From the NCBI GenBank assembly GCA_959026725.1, contig CAUFMG010000030.1, positions 1-6,602 of the forward strand: a stretch of DNA of 6,602 nucleotides. Reading direction: 5' to 3'. Below the pieces are notes generated by a model. That model had not been told where the DNA came from. It searched no databases and saw only the letters and a list, made by a program, of their open reading frames with translations. Positions 1 to 4,497 of this stretch are shown piece after piece. The number at the start of each line of letters is the position of its first letter. Within the stretch, counting starts at the first letter, position 1. Source of the DNA: an uncultured Collinsella sp. (GTDB lineage Bacteria; Actinomycetota; Coriobacteriia; Coriobacteriales; Coriobacteriaceae). A program made the translations under genes and the position numbers.

Positions 1-73
1 ATGCAGCAGGGGCTCTCAATGTTTTTATGTCCTGCTCATATCGTCTGTGCCGGCAGGTGGGGACTCTCTTTAG
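1..73. other. Left-edge spacer downstream of the S33 peptidase gene
   Basis: No gene or convincing terminator is visible. The only pairing I find is AGCAGG (5-10) with CCTGCT (31-36), with a 20-nt loop and no adjacent T-tract in the peptidase's direction of transcription, so it is too weak to call. Confidence 0.4.
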
Positions 74-1492
74 TTAGAAGATCCGGCGCAGGTCTCCGCG
101 GTTGAGTGCTTCGTCGAAGAGGCGCTTGAACACCACGCTGCCGTGCAGGCCGTCGTGCTCGAACTCGTTGGTTACCCAGGCATGCGAGTTGCCCACGCGG
201 CTGAGCGTGTCGAGCTGCAGGTCCGAATCCACGTACATGTCGTCGAAATACACCGCGGCCTGGAGCGGCACTTCGTTGCAGGCCAGGCGCTGCGGGTCGT
301 AGATCTTGTCCCAGCTTGTGTCTTCCATCAGCAGGTCCATGGCGGGCTTGAAGGGCTTGAGCTCGGGCATCTGCTCGAACATCCACGGGAACATGGCCTC
401 GCCGGTAAACATGAGCGGGCGCGCGAGGGTGTCGAACTCGGTGCGGTGAGCCTTCTCTTCAGCCGCGGCCCAGCCAATGGGCATAGTCTCACCGTCGGCG
501 TATATGAACTCCTGCAGCGTCCAGTACAGCGGATTCGTGCGCGTGTTGGTGCGCTCGAAGGCGCGCATCAAAAAGCTGTCAGATACCGAGGCGTCGCAGG
601 TCAGCGTGCCGTCGCCATCAACAAAAGCGTGATCGATAATCCAATGCATGCGTTCAAAGCTCGGCTTCATGCCAAAGTCGCTGCCCATGAGCTGTAGGCG
701 CTCGACCGTCATCGGCGAGCCGTCGGGCAGCACGGGCTTCTGTGCCTCGAGCACATCGGCCAGGGCTGCCACGCGCTCGACGTCGGCGGGGTAGCGGTCG
801 TAATACTGCTGCGTCTTGGCGGCCATGCGCGGGAAGGTGTGCGCGTAGACCTCGCTGGCGCTCGCCGGCACGTGGGGGATGCCGCCGCAGGTAAAGCTCG
901 CCGCCACGCCCTCGGGGAAGAGCGACAGATAGCTCAGCGTCAAAAAGCCGCCGTAGCTCTGGCCGAGCGTGACCCACGGCTTGCCGCCAAAGCCCACCAG
1001 TCGCAGGTATTCAAAATCGCGCACGATGGAGCTGGCGAGGTGGCGCTTGAGGAAGTCCGCCTGCGAGCGTGCTGTATCGGCGCCGGCCGCCGTCGCGCGC
1101 TCGCCCAGTGCCTTGATCGTGCGTCCGTCCACACAGCTACTGCGTCCGGTGCCGCGCTGGTCGGGAAGGACCACGCGGAAGTGCTTGACGGCCTCCTCGA
1201 TCCAGCCGTCGCTTGTGGGCGACAGCGGACGCGGGCTCTCGCCGCCGGGGCCGCCCTGCAAAAACAGGAGCAGCGGCAGATCGTCGTTGATGCGGTCGGG
1301 TGCGCAAACCACGCGGTAGAAGAGCTTGATGCTCTCGGGCGCGCCGGCGATTGGTGCCGGCATAGCGCCGCGGCGCATGGTGCTGCCGACGGCCAGGAGC
1401 ATCGGCTCCAGGCCGCGCCAGTCAAGGGGGACGTCGATGCTGTGGTCCTCGACGTAAAGGCCGGGGACGTGGTACGAAGTGATGAGGGCCAT
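74..1492 (-). CDS. Alpha/beta-hydrolase, proline iminopeptidase-type serine aminopeptidase (peptidase family S33)
   Basis: This 472-residue protein probably removes N-terminal residues, typically proline, from peptides in the cytoplasm; no signal peptide or membrane segment is visible. Seen in the sequence: the oxyanion-hole region QGGPGG (residues 79-84, usually HGGPG in the family), the strand-turn motif DQRGTGRSS (111-119), and the nucleophile elbow GQSYGG with the likely catalytic Ser179. The C-terminal segment DDMYVD (417-422) should carry the catalytic Asp and EHDGL (445-449) the catalytic His446. A long helical stretch between about 200 and 370 fits the cap domain of S33 enzymes. The start at 1492 is preferred: GGAAG lies just upstream, and the protein similarity pattern begins at MALITSYHV. 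An in-frame ATG at 1573 would add 27 residues without homologous character and would overlap the proA promoter zone. It is transcribed divergently from proA. Fold and catalytic class are secure; strict proline specificity is inferred. Confidence 0.88.
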   Translation of the reverse strand: MALITSYHVPGLYVEDHSIDVPLDWRGLEPMLLAVGSTMRRGAMPAPIAGAPESIKLFYRVVCAPDRINDDLPLLLFLQGGPGGESPRPLSPTSDGWIEEAVKHFRVVLPDQRGTGRSSCVDGRTIKALGERATAAGADTARSQADFLKRHLASSIVRDFEYLRLVGFGGKPWVTLGQSYGGFLTLSYLSLFPEGVAASFTCGGIPHVPASASEVYAHTFPRMAAKTQQYYDRYPADVERVAALADVLEAQKPVLPDGSPMTVERLQLMGSDFGMKPSFERMHWIIDHAFVDGDGTLTCDASVSDSFLMRAFERTNTRTNPLYWTLQEFIYADGETMPIGWAAAEEKAHRTEFDTLARPLMFTGEAMFPWMFEQMPELKPFKPAMDLLMEDTSWDKIYDPQRLACNEVPLQAAVYFDDMYVDSDLQLDTLSRVGNSHAWVTNEFEHDGLHGSVVFKRLFDEALNRGDLRRIF

Positions 1493-1530
1493 GTGAGTCT
1501 TCCGTTCGTTGCGGTGTTTCGGGTTGACCA

Positions 1531-1561
1531 ATTCTACCGCCGCGGGCGAGGCCATGCACAA
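1531..1561 (-). promoter_or_regulatory. Candidate promoter for the leftward S33 peptidase gene
   Basis: Read on the minus strand, a TAGAAT box (1536-1531, five of six matches to TATAAT) is preceded after 19 nt by TTGTGC (1561-1556). Transcription would begin near 1524, giving a leader of about 30 nt before the ATG at 1492. This placement supports 1492 over 1573 as the start codon, because 1573 lies upstream of the box. The long spacer and weak -35 make this only a candidate. Confidence 0.35.
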
Positions 1562-1567
1562 ATCGGC

Positions 1568-1593
1568 TACCATGGTTGCAAACTTCTAGGAGA
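1568..1593 (+). promoter_or_regulatory. proA start signals: candidate -10 box and Shine-Dalgarno
   Basis: A TACCAT box (1568-1573, TAnnnT type) lies 31 nt before the proA start codon and could be its -10 element; I see no convincing -35 at the usual distance. AGGAGA at 1588-1593 is a clear ribosome binding site, 11 nt before the ATG at 1605. The Shine-Dalgarno is well supported, the promoter box only weakly. Confidence 0.45.
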
Positions 1594-1604
1594 AAGGGCC
1601 GCCC

Positions 1605-2891
1605 ATGTCGGTCGATATAGCCACGTATGTCCACGATCTTGCCGTTGCCGCTAAGGCAGCGTCGGCCTCGCTTGCCACGGCGAGCGACGAGCAGCGCCAG
1701 GAGGCCGTGCGCGCCATGGCCGCAGCACTGCGCAACGGTATCGACTCCATCGTCGCCGCCAACGAGCTCGATATGTCCGCCGCGCGCGATGCGGGGACCT
1801 CGGCGGGACTCCTCGACCGTCTGCTGCTGACGCCCGAGCGCGTCGAGGGCATGGCCGTCGGCCTGGAGAAGCTCGCCGAGCTGCCCGATCCCGTGGGCCG
1901 TGTGCTCGACCACCGCGTGCTCGCAAGCGGCGTGGACCTCACCCGCGTGAGCGTGCCGTTGGGCCTGGTCGCCATGGTGTACGAGGCGCGCCCCAACGTG
2001 ACGGCCGACGCCGCGGGCATCTGCATCCGCACCGGCAACGCCTGCATTCTGCGCGGCGGCTCGCTGGCCTATCACTCGTGTGCCATGATTGCCGAACTGC
2101 TGGCCGATGCGCTCGAGGCCAAGGGCTTCCCGCGCGAGGCCGTGTCGATGATCGAGTCTACCGACCGCGAGGCCACCGGCGAGCTCATGAAGCTCCGCGG
2201 CGTCGTCGATGTGCTCATTCCGCGTGGCGGTGCGGGCTTGATCCAGCGCTGCGTGCGCGAGTCGCTCGTTCCGGTGATCGAGACGGGCACGGGTAACTGC
2301 CACATCTACGTGCATGAATCCGCCGACTTCGATAAAGCGCTCAATATTATCGTCAACGCTAAGACGCAGCGCGTGGGCGTGTGCAATGCCGCCGAGTCGC
2401 TGCTGGTCGACCGTGCCGTGGCCGATGCGTTTTTGCCCGCGGTCGTGGCCGTGCTGCATGACCACGGCGTGCTCATGCACGGCGACGAGGCCACGTGCGC
2501 CGCGTGCGCCGACGCCGGCTTTGTGGAGGGCGATGACTACGCCGCCGCGACTGAGGAGGACTGGGGTCGCGAGTATCTGGCGCTCGAGATGAGCGTGAAG
2601 GTCGTGGCAAACGAGGACGAGGCCATCGCGCACATCAACCGCTACGGCACGATGCACTCCGAGGCCATCGTTGCAGAGGACACGGATGCTTGCGAGCGCT
2701 TCCTGGACGAGGTCGATGCCTCGGCCGTGTATGCCAACGCCAGCACGCGCTTTACCGACGGCGGCGAGTTTGGCCTGGGCGCCGAGATTGGCATCTCGAC
2801 CCAAAAGCTCCACGCCCGCGGCCCCTTTGCCGCCGAGGCCCTCACCACCTACAAATACAAGCTCCGCGGCACCGGCCAGGTCCGCCCCTAA
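1605..2891 (+). CDS. proA: Glutamate-5-semialdehyde dehydrogenase (gamma-glutamyl phosphate reductase)
   Basis: ProA reduces gamma-glutamyl phosphate with NADPH to glutamate-5-semialdehyde, the second step of proline biosynthesis from glutamate, in the cytoplasm. The 428-residue length is normal for bacterial ProA. Visible landmarks: the cofactor-side segment from VPLGLVAMVYEARPNV (117-132), the conserved ETGTGNCHIYV (226-236), and the active-site segment VGVCNAAESLLV (257-268) with catalytic Cys260. The stretch from Val334 to Ile355, including AHINRYGTMHSEAI, fits the ProA family signature position by position. The C-terminal GGEFGLGAEIGISTQKLHARGP (386-407) is also typical. The start is set by AGGAGA 11 nt upstream. 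No proB (glutamate 5-kinase) lies next to it in this window, although the two are often co-operonic; here proA looks monocistronic, divergent from an S33 peptidase and ended by the hairpin at 2906-2946. Confidence 0.97.
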   Translation: MSVDIATYVHDLAVAAKAASASLATASDEQRQEAVRAMAAALRNGIDSIVAANELDMSAARDAGTSAGLLDRLLLTPERVEGMAVGLEKLAELPDPVGRVLDHRVLASGVDLTRVSVPLGLVAMVYEARPNVTADAAGICIRTGNACILRGGSLAYHSCAMIAELLADALEAKGFPREAVSMIESTDREATGELMKLRGVVDVLIPRGGAGLIQRCVRESLVPVIETGTGNCHIYVHESADFDKALNIIVNAKTQRVGVCNAAESLLVDRAVADAFLPAVVAVLHDHGVLMHGDEATCAACADAGFVEGDDYAAATEEDWGREYLALEMSVKVVANEDEAIAHINRYGTMHSEAIVAEDTDACERFLDEVDASAVYANASTRFTDGGEFGLGAEIGISTQKLHARGPFAAEALTTYKYKLRGTGQVRP

Positions 2892-2905
2892 ACCCCTCGT
2901 AAACG

Positions 2906-2946
2906 AAAACCGCCACAAAGGTGCCTGTCCCCTTTGTGGCGGTTTT
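2906..2946. terminator. Palindromic element copy 1, likely bidirectional terminator between proA and the HD gene
   Basis: A perfect 16-bp stem, AAAACCGCCACAAAGG (2906-2921) pairing with 2931-2946, encloses the 9-nt loop TGCCTGTCC (2922-2930). The stem begins with A4 and ends with T4, so it yields a short U-tract in both directions. It lies 15 bp after the proA stop and 15 bp before the stop of the convergent HD gene, the expected place for a shared terminator. The U-tracts are short for a classic intrinsic terminator. A near-identical copy lies at 3616-3656, so the element is also a repeat. Confidence 0.8.
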
Positions 2947-2961
2947 AGGTGGCGTTGACGG

Positions 2962-3561
2962 TTAGGCCTGGAAGGTATCGCGGTCGGGGGCGAAGGACTG
3001 CATGGCCGCGATGGTGCGGTCAAAGAGTTCGGGTAGCTCCCAACCCAGCATCTCGGCGCCCTGCGTAATCACGTCGCGCGAACAGCCAGCGGCAAAGCGC
3101 TTGTCCTTGAACTTCTTCTTGAGCGACTTGGTCGTAAAGTCCATGACGCTTTTGCTCGGACGCATGATGACTGCAGCGCCGATCAGGCCGGTGAGCTCAT
3201 CGCAGGCAAACAGGATCTTTTCCATCTGCAGCTCGGGTTTGGGCAGCGAGGTGTTGAAGTCGGACGTGTGCGTCTGGATGGCGCGAATGAGCTCGGGAGA
3301 CGCACCTTCGCCCTCAAGAATCTCGGCAGCATAGATGGTGTGGTTCATGGGGTCGTCCTCATGCTCCTCCCAATCCAGGTCGTGCAGCAGACCGACGGTG
3401 CCCCAAAACTCCTCGTTCTCGGGGTCGAACTCGCGCGCAAAGTAGCGCATAGTGCCCTCGACCGTCTCGCCATGGGTGATGTGGAACGGGTCCTTGTTGT
3501 GCTCGTTGAGCAGTTCGAACGCGCGGTCGCGGGTGATTCCGGCGGTAAGCGGCTCTGACAT
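2962..3561 (-). CDS. HD-domain metal-dependent phosphohydrolase, substrate unknown
   Basis: This 199-residue soluble protein belongs to the HD superfamily, whose members use a His/Asp-bound metal to cleave phosphate esters, often of nucleotides. The metal-binding pattern is visible: His30 in FHITHGE, the adjacent His60-Asp61 in GLLHDLDWEE, and Asp121 in FACDELTGLI; His74 and His98 are further candidate ligands, as in HDIG-type proteins. A lysine-rich stretch, SLKKKFKDKRF (146-156), follows the core and may bind nucleic acid or a phosphorylated ligand (inference). The start is secure: AAGGAG (3573-3568 on the minus strand) lies 6 nt before the ATG at 3561. The gene stands alone between two copies of the same hairpin and converges on proA. 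There is no attached GGDEF, RelA/SpoT or sensory domain, and context does not reveal the substrate. Confidence 0.88.
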   Translation of the reverse strand: MSEPLTAGITRDRAFELLNEHNKDPFHITHGETVEGTMRYFAREFDPENEEFWGTVGLLHDLDWEEHEDDPMNHTIYAAEILEGEGASPELIRAIQTHTSDFNTSLPKPELQMEKILFACDELTGLIGAAVIMRPSKSVMDFTTKSLKKKFKDKRFAAGCSRDVITQGAEMLGWELPELFDRTIAAMQSFAPDRDTFQA

Positions 3562-3599
3562 AACAGACTCCTTGTGCTCGTGGGTATCGATAAGAATGA

Positions 3600-3628
3600 A
3601 TACTACTAGAACACGAAAACCACCACAA
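3600..3628 (-). promoter_or_regulatory. Candidate promoter for the HD-domain gene, overlapping hairpin copy 2
   Basis: On the minus strand, TTGTGG (3628-3623) and TAGTAT (3605-3600) are separated by exactly 17 nt, with a predicted start near 3593 and a leader of about 30 nt. The -35-like hexamer lies inside an arm of the hairpin at 3616-3656. Each box matches consensus only partly, so this is a candidate. Confidence 0.35.
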
Positions 3629-3656
3629 AGGTGCCTGTCCCCTTTGTGGTGGTTTT
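3616..3656. terminator. Palindromic element copy 2, likely terminator of the carD-like gene
   Basis: A perfect 16-bp stem, AAAACCACCACAAAGG (3616-3631) pairing with 3641-3656, encloses the same 9-nt loop TGCCTGTCC (3632-3640) as copy 1. It begins 14 bp beyond the stop codon of the leftward carD-like gene, and in that direction the stem ends in TTTT, so termination of that transcript is its likely role. It also lies directly upstream of the HD gene. The 44-bp blocks 2903-2946 and 3613-3656 match at all but two positions, and those two pair with each other. Confidence 0.78.
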
Positions 3657-3669
3657 TGGCGCGGATGGG

Positions 3670-4155
3670 TTAGTTGAGGGCGGCTTGGGCTAGGCGGGCT
3701 TCGGCGGCCTCCTCGGTGACGCCCAAGGCCACGGCGAACTCCTCGATGGAGCGGCGTTTGGCCTCCTTGAGTACGCGCATGTAGTAGGAGCTGGGTTTTT
3801 TATCAGCTTCCTCGGCCTGGCGAATGCGGTGCATCATGGTCTTTGCCACGCGGACCGTCTCGGGCGCGCCCAGCTTGAGCTGCTGCTTAAAGTGCGTCTC
3901 CTCAAGTGAACTGTTGCGCTCGGTAAAAGTGTCGCACTCCAGCTCGTCATAGTGGCTCAGCAGGTGCTCGGCATCTTGCTGCGAGATGGCGGCGTGCAAA
4001 CGGTCGGCCTGCGCCACGGGGTACATGAGGATCGTCTGCGCATGTCCCTGCTTGGTCTCGAGCAGTAGCATGGGCTGCGGTGTGTCGTCCCTAAAACCGA
4101 CGACGGTGCAGACTCCCTGACCCGGATGAATGACGTGTTGACCGATTGAGAACAT
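3670..4155 (-). CDS. CarD/CdnL-family transcription regulator
   Basis: CarD-family proteins bind the RNA polymerase beta subunit and stabilise open promoter complexes. This 161-residue protein has the usual length and two-part build. The N-terminal Tudor-like polymerase-interaction domain begins FSIGQHVIHPGQGVCTVVGF (2-21) and ends near ILMYPV (42-47). The C-terminal half (about 60-161) looks wholly helical, with a basic segment MRVLKEAKRRSIEEFAVALG (126-145) matching the late helices of CarD. Oddly, the protein contains no tryptophan, whereas mycobacterial and Thermus CarD use a conserved Trp to wedge the promoter minor groove; by my alignment the position is near Glu85. The start is supported by GGAGG four nt upstream. 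It is monocistronic, ended by the hairpin at 3616-3656, and divergent from argS. Family membership is firm; whether it is the housekeeping CarD or a specialised paralogue is open. Confidence 0.9.
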   Translation of the reverse strand: MFSIGQHVIHPGQGVCTVVGFRDDTPQPMLLLETKQGHAQTILMYPVAQADRLHAAISQQDAEHLLSHYDELECDTFTERNSSLEETHFKQQLKLGAPETVRVAKTMMHRIRQAEEADKKPSSYYMRVLKEAKRRSIEEFAVALGVTEEAAEARLAQAALN

Positions 4156-4169
4156 GCTACCTCCAACTT

Positions 4170-4198
4170 ATACGAATTTACGTATGTCTAGAATAACA
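4170..4198 (-). promoter_or_regulatory. Candidate extended -10 promoter and small inverted repeat upstream of the carD-like gene
   Basis: On the minus strand TGTTATTCT (4198-4190) resembles an extended -10 (TGn followed by TATTCT), with no good -35. Transcription would start near 4183, giving a leader of roughly 28 nt. The inverted repeat ATACG-N6-CGTAT (4170-4185) would cover the start site and early leader, a position suited to an operator. Both assignments are tentative. Confidence 0.35.
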
Positions 4199-4306
4199 CG
4201 CTGACGTGCGCAAACCCTTACTTTATGCAGGAAAAGCACACAACTCCGATAGGTAAGAGTATTCGATAACAGGCGCAGCTCATTCACACCTTTATGCATT
4301 TTCAAC

Positions 4307-4325
4307 GCCTGCATAATCTGCAGGC
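4307..4325. repeat. Perfect inverted repeat GCCTGCA-TAATC-TGCAGGC
   Basis: Two 7-bp arms (4307-4313 and 4319-4325) are separated by 5 nt. As DNA it could be an operator for a dimeric regulator; as RNA it would form a compact hairpin, but no T-tract follows on either strand, which argues against a terminator. It lies about 170 bp upstream of argS and 150 bp upstream of the carD-like gene. Confidence 0.6.
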
Positions 4326-4401
4326 AGACTGGCATCTTTGAGTGACTCCATGCAAGCTGTAGTCAATTTTGTGCATATGCAATATCGATTGGCTTTACCC
4401 T

Positions 4402-4430
4402 GCGACAGTGCCCGTCGCTTGTGATAGAGT
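4402..4430 (+). promoter_or_regulatory. Candidate argS promoter
   Basis: GCGACA (4402-4407, four of six to TTGACA) and TAGAGT (4425-4430, four of six to TATAAT) are separated by exactly 17 nt. The predicted start near 4437 would give a leader of about 60 nt before the argS ATG. Both boxes are imperfect but the spacing and position are right. Confidence 0.45.
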
Positions 4431-4486
4431 GCTACAAACTCTGGCTTTTGCCCTACGAGTGACCAAGAGCTCGGGGGCTTTAACAC

Positions 4487-4493
4487 AAGGAGG
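4487..4493 (+). promoter_or_regulatory. argS Shine-Dalgarno that decides the start
   Basis: AAGGAGG is a near-perfect match to the anti-Shine-Dalgarno sequence and sits 4 nt before the ATG at 4498. An in-frame TTG at 4369 would give 43 more residues but has no ribosome binding site and would begin upstream of the candidate promoter, so 4498 is the start. Confidence 0.9.
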
Positions 4494-4497
4494 ATCT

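Larger units (their letters stand above)
2903..3656 (+). repeat. Pair of direct-oriented 44-bp palindromic repeats (2903-2946 and 3613-3656) flanking the HD gene
   Basis: The two copies are exactly 710 bp apart and share the preceding ACG as well as the whole hairpin. The only differences are G2912 versus A3622 and C2940 versus T3650; 2912 pairs with 2940 and 3622 with 3650, so a G-C pair became an A-T pair. The unpaired loop is unchanged. As the loop is asymmetric an orientation can be assigned, and both copies point the same way. Confidence 0.9.
4156..4497. other. 342-bp divergent intergenic region between the carD-like gene and argS
   Basis: This is the longest stretch without a gene. It is visibly richer in A and T than the flanking coding DNA. 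It holds candidate promoters for both genes near its ends, a 7-bp-arm inverted repeat at 4307-4325, a perfect 10-bp palindrome at 4372-4381, and the direct repeat CTTTATGCA at 4221-4229 and 4290-4298. I found no tRNA-like fold and no T-box antiterminator motif (the conserved TGGNACCGCG is absent), so argS is not visibly under T-box control. Short open frames in it lack a credible ribosome binding site. Confidence 0.7.

Noticed and set aside
5..36. AGCAGG/CCTGCT pairing at the left edge as a terminator of the peptidase gene
   Set aside because: The arms are only 6 bp with a 20-nt loop and no T-tract follows in the leftward direction.
1490..1573. Start of the S33 peptidase at the ATG at 1573 instead of 1492
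   Set aside because: The extra 27 residues have no family character, that ATG has no good ribosome binding site, it would sit inside the proA promoter zone, and the best -10 box for the gene lies downstream of it.
839..1654. Plus-strand frame of about 270 codons opposite the S33 peptidase
   Set aside because: It is antisense to an intact gene, overlaps the start of proA, and is rich in Ala, Arg and His without motifs.
1422..3023. Long open frame of about 530 codons on the minus strand opposite proA
   Set aside because: It is an antisense shadow caused by the high third-position GC of proA. It covers the whole of proA, whose family signature is unmistakable, and its peptide is a low-complexity Ala/Gly/His/Arg sequence.
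2906..3656. The two hairpins as a CRISPR array or IS ends
   Set aside because: There are only two units 710 bp apart with a host-type gene between them. Both copies point the same way, unlike IS terminal inverted repeats, and the enclosed gene is not a transposase.
4369..4497. N-terminal extension of ArgS from an upstream TTG at 4369
   Set aside because: There is no ribosome binding site there, the extension is unlike ArgRS, and AAGGAGG directly before the ATG at 4498 explains the true start.
4156..4497. T-box or other amino-acid-responsive leader for argS
   Set aside because: The conserved T-box sequence TGGNACCGCG is absent, no terminator/antiterminator pair precedes the gene, and the predicted leader is only about 60 nt.
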